Source: an uncultured Mesorhizobium sp. (lineage in GTDB: Bacteria > Pseudomonadota > Alphaproteobacteria > Rhizobiales > Rhizobiaceae). Taken from it: a DNA stretch of 44,484 nt. The position numbers were made by a program, and so were the translations under genes. Position 1 is the stretch's first letter; each line of letters begins with the position of its first letter. Shown piece by piece: positions 1 through 6,736 of this stretch. Below the pieces are notes generated by a model. It saw nothing but the letters and a program-made list of their open reading frames with translations. It searched no databases and was not told where the DNA came from. Where the stretch lies: assembly GCA_937958475.1 (NCBI GenBank), contig CALFXR010000140.1, positions 1-44,484 of the forward strand. The letters are read 5' to 3'.

Positions 1-151
1 CGCCTGACACCGCCCGCTCAACGCGCAACTGTCAGCCGATTACCCTCTCTGTACACGCGGTCCTTACAAGAAGCGCGCGAAAGCGTGATCGGAACGAACT
101 TCTTTTTAACGCATTGTGAGCTTATATGATTGAGTGCGATCACAAGAAGGC

Positions 152-182
152 TTGTCAATCTCCTCTTGTCGTGCCATATAAT
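152..182 (+). promoter_or_regulatory. Candidate sigma-70 promoter for the leader and NYN gene
   Basis: TTGTCA at 152-157 and a perfect TATAAT at 177-182 lie 19 bp apart in an AT-rich stretch that stands out from the high-GC window. Transcription would start near 189 and run into the terminator hairpin at 233-261. The spacer is longer than the ideal 17 bp, so the -35 element is less certain than the -10. Confidence 0.5.
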
Positions 183-232
183 TTTTACTCCGTTGCGTCC
201 CGCTACGTTTTTAAGGCCGTGACGGCATAAAA

Positions 233-261
233 GGGCTCCTGCGGGAGCCCTTGCTATTTTT
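233..261 (+). terminator. Intrinsic terminator or attenuator just before the NYN gene
   Basis: GGGCTCC (233-239) and GGAGCCC (244-250) form a perfect 7-bp stem with a TGCG loop, preceded by A residues and followed by TTGCTATTTTT. This is a classical rho-independent terminator on the plus strand. It ends about 10 bp before the likely NYN start at 272, so it either terminates a short RNA of about 70 nt starting near 189 or attenuates the NYN gene. Confidence 0.75.
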
Positions 262-271
262 GGGCAGTGGC

Positions 272-1111
272 ATGGATCGATGCGCCGTTTTCGTTGATGC
301 CGGATATCTCTTTGCGCAGGGGAGCGTAGCAATCGCGGGCATCAAAAAGCAGCGATCCGAATTGCTGCTTGATGCAACAACCGCTGTTGATGAGCTGATA
401 GCGTTTGCCTGCACTAAGGCAGCGGAATGTCGCATCCTACGAGTTTATTGGTATGACGGCGCGATAGGTGGCTTTCGCCCTACTTCTGACCAGGCTTTGG
501 TTGCTAACCTAGACGACGTGAAGTTGCGGCTTGGCTTCATAAACAGCCACGGCCAACAAAAAGGCGTGGATTCGCTGATTGTAACTGACCTTATTGAGCT
601 TGCCCGCCTGAAATCTATAACTGATGCTGTCTTACTCTCTGGAGACGAAGATGTTCGCGTTGGTGTCCAGATTGCCCAGAATTATGGCGTTCGTGTCCAC
701 CTTTTAGGTATTGCTCCCAGCCGGGGCTCCCAATCTCAGCAACTTATTCAGGAAGCTGATACGACGAGTGAGTGGGGTCGCGAGGTCATCTCGACTTTTC
801 TGTCGCTTCGTGAAAGCCCAGTGGAGGCGGAGGTAGCGAAGGCGGTGACGGCAGCAGAACCGAAAACACTCGCTACTGACGCCGTGGCGAATAACAACAT
901 CGAAACTGCGGTGGCAGCTTTTGTCGAAAACTTAGCTGAAACCGATATCAAGGGCGTTGAAGCATATTGGGAAACGGCGAGGGGGGTTCCACCCGACCTT
1001 GACCGAAAGCTCCTTCCTTTCTGTGGGTCTGCATTGGGACGGAACCTAGACAGAGACGAAATCCGCCTGATGCGCTCTTGTTTTCAGAAGATTGTGAAAG
1101 CCCGCGTCTAA
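272..1111 (+). CDS. NYN domain protein (LabA/DUF88-like, predicted ribonuclease)
   Basis: A predicted 279-residue soluble protein with an N-terminal NYN domain of the PIN-like nuclease superfamily. The acidic residues expected of the active site are visible: D9 in VFVDAGYLF, D100 in KGVDSLIVTD, D106, and D125/D127 in LLSGDEDVRVG. The C-terminal ~90 residues (from about 190) are a separate region I do not recognise. NYN proteins are usually predicted to cut RNA; the substrate here is unknown. I chose ATG 272 because it opens directly on the conserved first strand; a TTG at 251 in the same frame would start inside the terminator stem. Base composition is clearly less GC-rich than the neighbours, suggesting recent acquisition. 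There is no clear Shine-Dalgarno sequence. Confidence 0.75.
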   Translation: MDRCAVFVDAGYLFAQGSVAIAGIKKQRSELLLDATTAVDELIAFACTKAAECRILRVYWYDGAIGGFRPTSDQALVANLDDVKLRLGFINSHGQQKGVDSLIVTDLIELARLKSITDAVLLSGDEDVRVGVQIAQNYGVRVHLLGIAPSRGSQSQQLIQEADTTSEWGREVISTFLSLRESPVEAEVAKAVTAAEPKTLATDAVANNNIETAVAAFVENLAETDIKGVEAYWETARGVPPDLDRKLLPFCGSALGRNLDRDEIRLMRSCFQKIVKARV

Positions 1112-1137
1112 TTTCAAACTGAGACACTGCGCGCGGC

Positions 1138-1290
1138 TGCCCCTCACCCTTACCCTCTCCCCGTGAAGGACGGGGAGAGGGGGCGTCGGCGTTGGCGGTC
1201 AGTTCTTCCGCGATTGGCGAGAACGGCGAAAACAGCGTCCCTTCTCCCCGTGCTTTACGGGGAGAAGGTCCCGGCAGGGGGATGAGGGGC
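1138..1290. repeat. Composite palindromic intergenic repeat (two hairpins inside an outer inverted repeat)
   Basis: Two strong hairpins: CCCTCTCCCCGT/ACGGGGAGAGGG (1153-1164 with 1170-1181, 5-nt loop) and CCTTCTCCCCGT/ACGGGGAGAAGG (1240-1251 with 1257-1268, 5-nt loop). The two stems are near-copies of each other. The outer edges are also complementary: GCCCCTCA at 1139-1146 with TGAGGGGC at 1283-1290. This nested layout is typical of the short mobile-like palindromic repeats scattered between genes in Rhizobiales. It may also stop transcription between the convergent NYN gene and monooxygenase operon. Confidence 0.75.
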
Positions 1291-1330
1291 GGTTCGACGG
1301 TCGTTCAAATGTCCGCCCGTCCAGCCAGGC

Positions 1331-1825
1331 TCAGATCGGCGTCAGCCGGTGGAAGCGCGAGCGCTCGTAGAGGAGGGGTGCGCCGTCGCCGAGGCGGATG
1401 TCGACGATCTGGCCGATGAAGACGGCATGGCTGCCGGCGTCCATCTGCTCGCGGACCTCGCAGCAGAACGCGACGAGCGCGTCCTTCAGGATCGGCAGGC
1501 CGCGCACGTCCTCGTCCCAGTCGCCGACCGTGAACTTCTCCTCGCCGGTCGCCCCGCCGGCGCCGGCGAAACGCAGCGCGAGCTCGCAGGAAGGGTCCGG
1601 CAGCAGGTTGATGTTGAAGAACCCGCTCTCGCGGATGCTGGCGCAGGTGCCGGTCTTGCGGTTGACGCAGACCAGCAGGCTCGGCGGCTCGGCCGAGACC
1701 GAGCAGACCGCCGTCGCCGTGATGCCCCGGCGCTCGCTCTCCGAGCGGGCGGTGATGATGGTCACCGCCCCCGGGAAACGGCCCATGGCCGTCTTGAAGG
1801 TCTGAGGATCGACGGCCATGCCCAT
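1331..1825 (-). CDS. Flavin reductase, partner of the adjacent FAD monooxygenase (IifD/StyB-like)
   Basis: A 164-residue protein of the flavin reductase-like (HpaC/StyB) family, which uses NAD(P)H to make free reduced FAD or FMN for a two-component monooxygenase. It opens with the family pattern FKTAMGRFPGAVTIITA, and continues with GITATAVCSVSAEPPSLLVCV, split here by family convention into the flavin-binding core, and FFNINLL. Length is normal for the family. It begins 4 bp after the stop of the monooxygenase gene, so the two are probably translationally coupled. ATG 1819 is a good alternative start, because GAGG lies 8 nt before it. Substrate preference cannot be read from the sequence. 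Confidence 0.85.
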   Translation of the reverse strand: MGMAVDPQTFKTAMGRFPGAVTIITARSESERRGITATAVCSVSAEPPSLLVCVNRKTGTCASIRESGFFNINLLPDPSCELALRFAGAGGATGEEKFTVGDWDEDVRGLPILKDALVAFCCEVREQMDAGSHAVFIGQIVDIRLGDGAPLLYERSRFHRLTPI

Positions 1826-1829
1826 CGCC

Positions 1830-3062
1830 TCAAGCCGCCCTCAGGCTGCCGAGATAGGACGCCGCGGCGTTCGGATCGGCGAACCACGGGAAGAAGTCGC
1901 GCGGGTCGTTGAAACCGTTGGCCATGCGGTGCGCCAGGCTGGGGATGGCGCAGGCCGTGCCCATGATCTCGAGCACGAAGGGCGGCGGCGGCAGGAGCAG
2001 CATGTTGGTCCAGGTGACCACCCACTGCGCGTAGTCCCAGAACGTGTCGAAGGTGCCCTGCATCCAGGCCGCGTCGAACGGCTTGTCGCCGCGATCGAGG
2101 ATGCGCTTCTGGTAGACGGCCGCCGCCTTCGAGGCGTTGTTCGAGCCCTGGCCGGTGATCGGGTCGTTGAGGCAGACCGCGTCGCCGAGCCCGAGCACCT
2201 GGCGGCCCGAGGGCAGCGTGGCGACGGGATGGCGGATGGTCGGCGGGAAGCGGCCGGCGAGGATGCCGTTGTCGTCGGTCAGTTCGACGTTGCGGCAGCG
2301 GTCGGCTTCCCAGGGCAGGAAGGTCTCGAGGATCTTCTTCGACGTGGCGAGGTGCTCCGACGGGGTCTTGACGTCGCCCCAGCAGTCCATCGGTCCGCCG
2401 GGGACGCCCTCGAAGACCATGATCTCGCAGGCGCCGGTCGTGGTCAGCGCCGGGAAGACGAAGTACTCGCCGACGCCGGGGATGAGGTTGAAGCAGACCG
2501 CCGAGTGGACGGGCCGCGGCGTCATGCCGGTTACGTAGGTCAGCGCCAGCGCGCGCATCGGCTTGTCGTAGGCCGACTTCTGCGCATCGCGCTCGAACAG
2601 CCGGCCGATCTCGCCCTTGCCGGAGGCGACGATGACGAGGTCGTCCTGGCGGGCGTAGAGTTCGAGATCGGAGATGCCGGCGTCCTTGATGGTGATGGTG
2701 CCGCCGAGCTTCTCGAACTCGGCCATCCAGCGCGGGATCTTGACGCGCTGGTCGACCGAATAGGCGTTACGGTCGAGCCGGCCGACCCAGTCGATGACCT
2801 TCTCGCCCGGCGTCTCCGGCGACGGCACCGTGAAGCTGATGCCTTCGACGGGCGGGCAAGTGTCGGACCAGAAGTCGATGCCGAGGTCGCGCTCGTTCTG
2901 CACGGCGTCGTGGAACATGCACTGGCTGGAGAGAACCTTGCCCTTCTCGATCTCGTCCGCCGTGCGGTTCTGCACGACGCGGACCTTGTAGCCCTTCTTC
3001 AAGAGCCCGATGCCGAGCTGGAGGCCGGACTGGCCGCCGCCGATGATGGTGATCTTCCTCAT
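1830..3062 (-). CDS. StyA/IifC-type FAD-dependent monooxygenase (indole or styrene monooxygenase, oxygenase component)
   Basis: A 410-residue group E flavoprotein monooxygenase. The N-terminal Rossmann motif is ITIIGGGQSGLQLGIGLL; the second FAD-binding segment is LGLGDAVCLNDPITGQGSNN near residue 300, and the C-terminal region (WTNMLLLPPPPFVLEIM) matches the StyA family layout and length. Such enzymes take reduced FAD from a separate reductase and epoxidise styrene or oxidise indole at C2-C3. The neighbours (SDR upstream, reductase downstream, divergent AraC regulator) follow the order of the Acinetobacter iif indole cluster, so indole is the more likely substrate; this is inference. AGAGGAG sits about 5 nt before the ATG. 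Catalytic specificity between indole and styrene is not visible. Confidence 0.85.
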   Translation of the reverse strand: MRKITIIGGGQSGLQLGIGLLKKGYKVRVVQNRTADEIEKGKVLSSQCMFHDAVQNERDLGIDFWSDTCPPVEGISFTVPSPETPGEKVIDWVGRLDRNAYSVDQRVKIPRWMAEFEKLGGTITIKDAGISDLELYARQDDLVIVASGKGEIGRLFERDAQKSAYDKPMRALALTYVTGMTPRPVHSAVCFNLIPGVGEYFVFPALTTTGACEIMVFEGVPGGPMDCWGDVKTPSEHLATSKKILETFLPWEADRCRNVELTDDNGILAGRFPPTIRHPVATLPSGRQVLGLGDAVCLNDPITGQGSNNASKAAAVYQKRILDRGDKPFDAAWMQGTFDTFWDYAQWVVTWTNMLLLPPPPFVLEIMGTACAIPSLAHRMANGFNDPRDFFPWFADPNAAASYLGSLRAA

Positions 3063-3079
3063 GTTCTCCTCTTTCCCTT

Positions 3080-3117
3080 ATCGTTGTTGTTTTCGTTGTC
3101 GTTATCGTTGTTCTCGT
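3080..3117 (-). promoter_or_regulatory. A-rich repetitive leader before the monooxygenase ribosome binding site
   Basis: Read on the minus strand, this spacer between the SDR stop and the monooxygenase ribosome binding site is built of reiterated AACGAN/AACAAC hexamer-like units with almost no T. It should be unstructured in RNA. It sits in a high-GC operon and ends about 12 nt before AGAGGAG. A role as a translational enhancer or RNase target is possible but inferred. Confidence 0.4.
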
Positions 3118-3130
3118 CCGCCGGTCCGGC

Positions 3131-3907
3131 TCACTCCATGAGCAGGGGGATCGCCGGGTCGGCGCGCTCCGGGCCCATCGCCGTGTAGCCGCCGTCGACG
3201 CGGATGTCGGTGCCGGTGATGAAGCTGGCCTCGTCGGAACAGAGGAACAGCACCGCCGCCGCGACCTCCTCGGGATCGCCGGTGCGCCTGAGCAGGTGGA
3301 ACGGGGCGGCGACGCGATCGGTCTTCGCGCGGTCGCCGCCGGTGAGCTGGTCCATGATGTTCGACCAGGTCCAGCCGGGCGACACCGCGTTGACGCGGAT
3401 GCCGTCGGGCGCGAGATCCATCGCCTGGTTGCGCGTCAGCTGCAGGATGGCGGCCTTCGAGACCGGGTAGATCCAGCGGCCGGTCTGCGCCACGCGGCTG
3501 GAGATCGAGCCGAAATTGACGATGGCGCCGCGGTTCCTGGCCAGTTCCTCGCGGGCTTCCTGCATCAGCACGATCGAGCCGACGACGTTGACGTTGAAGC
3601 CGTCGAGCCACTCGGCTCGGGTCGAGGCCATGCCGTTGTCGACATAGGTGCAGGCGACGTTGACGAGGAAGTCGATGCGGCCGAACGTTTCCTTCGTCGC
3701 CTTCACCAGTGCGGCAATTTCCGCGTCGTCGCGCAGGTCGGTCGCCTGGAAGGCGACGCCGTCGCCGGCCATCGCAGCACCTGCCTCGGCGTTGATGTCG
3801 GCGACCATCACCCTGGTCCCCGCCTTGCGGAAGGCGGCGACGACCGCCTGTCCGATCTTCGTCGCCCCGCCGGGTACGATGGCAACCTTTCCGTCCAGAC
3901 CGCGCAT
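3131..3907 (-). CDS. Short-chain dehydrogenase/reductase (IifB-like)
   Basis: A 258-residue classical SDR with Rossmann fold. The nucleotide motif reads VPGGATKIGQA, a variant of the usual TGxxxGIG; D36-region VADIN suggests NAD(H) preference. The catalytic set is present: serine in NFGSISSRV, and YPVSK for Tyr and Lys. The C-terminus has FITGTDIRVDGGYTAMG. In the iif indole pathway the SDR oxidises indole-2,3-dihydrodiol to 3-hydroxyindolin-2-one; the same role is inferred here from order and neighbours only. It is the first gene of the minus-strand operon, with a strong GAGGAGGAG site 6 nt before the ATG. The AraC-type direct repeats lie 57-86 bp upstream. Confidence 0.85.
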   Translation of the reverse strand: MRGLDGKVAIVPGGATKIGQAVVAAFRKAGTRVMVADINAEAGAAMAGDGVAFQATDLRDDAEIAALVKATKETFGRIDFLVNVACTYVDNGMASTRAEWLDGFNVNVVGSIVLMQEAREELARNRGAIVNFGSISSRVAQTGRWIYPVSKAAILQLTRNQAMDLAPDGIRVNAVSPGWTWSNIMDQLTGGDRAKTDRVAAPFHLLRRTGDPEEVAAAVLFLCSDEASFITGTDIRVDGGYTAMGPERADPAIPLLME

Positions 3908-3963
3908 GCCGCTCCTCCTCGATCATGTTCGAGGCCAAGGATTTCGGCGAAGCGCCCCGGCTC

Positions 3964-3993
3964 GCTATCCGGAAAACGCACGGGCTATCCGGA
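3964..3993. promoter_or_regulatory. Candidate AraC-type operator: two 10-bp direct repeats 20 bp apart
   Basis: GCTATCCGGA occurs at 3964-3973 and again, perfectly, at 3984-3993. The 20-bp period puts both copies on the same face of the helix, as for the paired half-sites of AraC-family activators. The site lies in the 182-bp region between the divergent SDR operon and the AraC-family gene at 4090, so it probably serves that regulator. Confidence 0.65.
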
Positions 3994-4089
3994 TCGTGAA
4001 AAAATCGTTACGCGATGGGGCTCCGCGCTGGTATGGTCGCGGCCGTGAATGAAGGCCCATGTCTCGCGCATTCCGCAACGGGAAACGCC

Positions 4090-5094
4090 ATGCAGCCTCG
4101 ACCGGACGTGCCGCTCGCCGCGCACACGATGTTCCGCAGTGTAGACCTGGACGAGGCCCGCGAGCGGGTCGCCCGGGTGTTCTGCGACCACAGGCTGGAG
4201 ACGATCGGCCGCGCGCGGCTCGATGCGCGGCACAACCACTTCGCCGGCGAGCGCCTGTCGCTGAACTACATCGAATACGGCGGCAAGACGCTGATCGCGC
4301 CGGGCGAGCTCGGCAATTTCTACCTCCTGCAGATCCCGCTCGAAGGCGGCGCGGCGATCGTCAACGGCGGCTACCGCTACTATTCGCATCCGGGCATGGC
4401 GGCGATCCTCAACCCGCACATGGCGACGACCATGATCTGGGAGGAGGGCTGCCGCCAGGTGCTGGTGTGGGTCGACCGCCAGGCGATGCAGGAGCATCTC
4501 GCCGCCCAGCTCGGCGCCGCGCCGGGCAGGCCGCTGACCTTCACCGGCGGCATCGACCTGACCAAGGGCGCGGGCGCGCGGCTGAGGCAGCTGGTGCTCC
4601 ATCTCGTCCAGGAGGTCGACCGCGGCCATGCGCCGATCGGCAACGGCAGCCTGATGGCCCGGCAGATCGAGGCCGCGGTGATGGCCGGCCTGCTCGACGC
4701 GCAGGCGCACAACTACCACGGCGTCAGCGGCAACGCCGCGGCGCGGCTGGCGCCACGCCAGATCCGCCAGGCCGAGGAGTTCATGCTGGCGCATCTCGAC
4801 CGGGCGATCGATCTCGACGACGTCGCCCGCTCGTCGGGCGTCAGCACGCGCGCCCTGCAGAAGGGATTCCGCGACTTCCGCGACACCACGCCGATGCACT
4901 TCCTGCGCGACGCGCGGCTCGACCACGCGCATCGCGAACTGCAGTCCGCGGCGCCGGGGCTGACGGTCACCGACGTGGCGCTGCGCTGGGGCTTCAACCA
5001 TTTCGGCCGCTTCGCCCAGATCTACCGGGCCCGCTACGGCTGCAGCCCGAGCGAGACGCTGGCGGCCGCGAAGGCCGTCGGCTTCGCCGAGTAG
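4090..5094 (+). CDS. AraC-family transcriptional regulator of the monooxygenase operon (IifR-like)
   Basis: A 334-residue regulator with an N-terminal AraC-binding-like (cupin-type) domain to about residue 190 and a C-terminal double helix-turn-helix from about 225. The first helix-turn-helix is in IDLDDVARSSGVSTRALQKG and the second in VTDVALRWGFNHFGRFAQIY, ending with the conserved YGCSPSE. It is divergent from the SDR-monooxygenase-reductase operon, the usual position for its activator, with a direct-repeat operator between them. I chose ATG 4090; upstream in-frame starts (4015) would add 25 residues that do not fit the family and would cover the promoter region. The effector, possibly indole or a product, is inferred. 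Confidence 0.85.
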   Translation: MQPRPDVPLAAHTMFRSVDLDEARERVARVFCDHRLETIGRARLDARHNHFAGERLSLNYIEYGGKTLIAPGELGNFYLLQIPLEGGAAIVNGGYRYYSHPGMAAILNPHMATTMIWEEGCRQVLVWVDRQAMQEHLAAQLGAAPGRPLTFTGGIDLTKGAGARLRQLVLHLVQEVDRGHAPIGNGSLMARQIEAAVMAGLLDAQAHNYHGVSGNAAARLAPRQIRQAEEFMLAHLDRAIDLDDVARSSGVSTRALQKGFRDFRDTTPMHFLRDARLDHAHRELQSAAPGLTVTDVALRWGFNHFGRFAQIYRARYGCSPSETLAAAKAVGFAE

Positions 5095-5186
5095 GAGGGG
5101 CGGAGGCTCCCTCGGAGCGGACTTCCGTCCGGTCGATCGGGAAACCGGCCTTGCCGCCGGCGCGGCCGTCGTGGGGTTCGGGGAAG

Positions 5187-5263
5187 TGGTGATCCCGACA
5201 GGAATCGAACCTGTGACCTACAGATTAGGAATCTGTCGCTCTATCCTACTGAGCTACGGGACC
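5187..5263 (-). tRNA. tRNA-Arg (anticodon CCT)
   Basis: The minus strand folds as a complete cloverleaf: acceptor GGTCCCG/CGGGATC, D-arm GCTCAGTAGGATAGAGC, anticodon stem ACAGA/TCTGT around the loop TTCCTAA with anticodon CCT, T-arm with GGTTCGATTCC, and an encoded 3' CCA at 5187-5189. It reads AGG arginine codons. The 3' end points toward the accessory-looking left end of the window, which is the side where islands insert, but I see no duplicated tRNA end there. Confidence 0.95.
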
Positions 5264-5271
5264 ACGCGCCC

Positions 5272-5300
5272 CTCATAGACGGTTCGGCCGGCGCCGCCAA
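5272..5300 (-). promoter_or_regulatory. Candidate promoter of tRNA-Arg
   Basis: On the minus strand TTGGCG (5295-5300) and TATGAG (5272-5277) are spaced 17 bp. Transcription would start a few bases before the mature tRNA 5' end at 5263, as is normal for single tRNA genes. Confidence 0.5.
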
Positions 5301-5358
5301 GCGTTTCCGTGGCGGGAGAAGAGGGGCGATTTGCCGGCGTTCGGTCGCCCCGCCGCCG

Positions 5359-6522
5359 TCAGGCGGCGAGCGTGGTCTCGGCGAGGCGGATCCAGTAGCT
5401 CATGCCGTGGGGAAGCGCCTCGTCGTTGAAGTCGTAGGCGGGATGGTGGAGGCCGGCGGTGTCGCCGTTGCCCATGAAGATGAAGGCGCCGGGCCGCGCC
5501 TCGAGCATGTAGGAAAAATCCTCGCCGCCCATCACCGGCGGCATGGCGCGATTGACGCGTGCCTCGCCGGCGACGTCGGCGGCGATCTGCGCGGCGACCA
5601 CGGTCTCGTCGGCGTGGTTGAAGGTGACGGGATAGTTGGCGTCGTAGTCGACGGCGATGGTGGCGCCGAAGGCTGCGCCGATGCCGGCGCAGATGGCGTG
5701 GATGCGCTCGCGGGCGAGTGCCGCGACCTCCTTCTTCAGGGTACGCACGGTGCCGGCGATCTCGGCCTGCTCGGGGATGATGTTGTAGGCGTCGCCGGCG
5801 TGGAACTTGGTGACGGTGACGACCAGCGATTCGATCGGGTCGGTCGTGCGCGAGACGATGGTCTGGAAGGCGCCGACCAGCTGGCTGGCGACGACGATCG
5901 GGTCGATCGAACGGTGCGGCATGGCGGCGTGGCCGCCCTTGCCCCTGATGGTGATGGTGAACTCCGCCGTCGCCGCCATGATCGGGCCCGGCCGGATGGC
6001 GAACTGGCCGACGGGCAGGCCCGGCATGTTGTGCATGCCGAACACCTTCGCGATGCCGAAGCGGTCCATCATGCCTTCCTGGACCATGATGTTGCCGCCG
6101 CCGCCGCCTTCTTCCGCGGGCTGGAAGATCAGCGCCACGGAGCCGGCGAAGTTGCGCGTCTCGGCGAGGTATTTCGCCGCGCCGAGCAGCATGGCGGTGT
6201 GGCCGTCATGGCCGCAGGCGTGCATGATTCCGGGCGTCTCCGAGGCGTGCGACACCCCGCTCGCCTCGACGATTGGCAGGGCGTCCATGTCGGCGCGCAG
6301 GCCGATCGTCGGCCCGGGCCCGTTGCGGCCGCGGATGACCGCGACGATGCCGGTCTTGGCCATGCCGGTGACGATCTCGTCGCAGCCGAACTCCCGGAGC
6401 TTCGCCGCGACGAAGGCCGAGGTGCGGTAGAGGTCGAAGTTGAGCTCCGGCATGCGGTGCAGTTCGCGCCGCCAGCCGGCGACCTCGTCCTGCAATTCGG
6501 CCGCGCGGTTGAGGATCGGCAT
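5359..6522 (-). CDS. M20D family amidohydrolase (hippurate hydrolase / N-acyl-amino acid hydrolase)
   Basis: A 387-residue zinc-type peptidase of the M20D (HipO/AbgB/ILL) family, which releases an amino acid from an N-acyl or amide conjugate. Metal-binding and catalytic motifs are present: LRADMDALPI, MHACGHDGHTAMLLGAA, FQPAEEGGGG with the catalytic Glu pair, and the dimerisation-domain segment GKGGHAAMPH. The C-terminal metal ligand region is MGGEDFSYML and GLHHPAYDFND. No signal peptide, so cytoplasmic. The true acyl substrate cannot be told from the sequence; hippurate hydrolase is the common database name. It is divergent from the D,D-carboxypeptidase gene. Confidence 0.85.
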   Translation of the reverse strand: MPILNRAAELQDEVAGWRRELHRMPELNFDLYRTSAFVAAKLREFGCDEIVTGMAKTGIVAVIRGRNGPGPTIGLRADMDALPIVEASGVSHASETPGIMHACGHDGHTAMLLGAAKYLAETRNFAGSVALIFQPAEEGGGGGNIMVQEGMMDRFGIAKVFGMHNMPGLPVGQFAIRPGPIMAATAEFTITIRGKGGHAAMPHRSIDPIVVASQLVGAFQTIVSRTTDPIESLVVTVTKFHAGDAYNIIPEQAEIAGTVRTLKKEVAALARERIHAICAGIGAAFGATIAVDYDANYPVTFNHADETVVAAQIAADVAGEARVNRAMPPVMGGEDFSYMLEARPGAFIFMGNGDTAGLHHPAYDFNDEALPHGMSYWIRLAETTLAA

Positions 6523-6617
6523 TTCGGCGCTCCTGCGGTTGGAACGGCCGGACGCTTCGGCCGCGAGATCGTGAACGCGCCCTGCTTTGCCATTTTGGCG
6601 TCACATAGGCTAACTAG

Positions 6618-6649
6618 GCCGGCATCGGGCAGGTCGCTCCGATGCCGGC
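6618..6649. repeat. 11-bp perfect inverted repeat between divergent genes
   Basis: GCCGGCATCGG (6618-6628) and CCGATGCCGGC (6639-6649) are exact inverted copies with a 10-nt spacer. They lie in the 214-bp region between the divergent amidohydrolase and D,D-carboxypeptidase genes. There is no T-tract, so a simple terminator is unlikely; an operator or a leader hairpin of the plus-strand operon fits better. Confidence 0.5.
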
Positions 6650-6736
6650 GACGGCTGCGACCATAGACGATCCGCGCAACGATGCTCAAGGAGCTTCGCG
6701 CGGCGGCGAACAGACACAAAGGGCTGAACCGGATCG

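Noticed and set aside
91..115. EcfG-type general stress promoter (GGAAC with downstream CGTT)
   Set aside because: GGAAC is present at 91-95 but no matching CGTT lies at the required spacing.
1349..3188. Long open frames on the plus strand opposite the monooxygenase operon
   Set aside because: They are antisense shadows caused by high GC, with repetitive Arg/Ala/Asp composition; the minus-strand frames carry the real family motifs.
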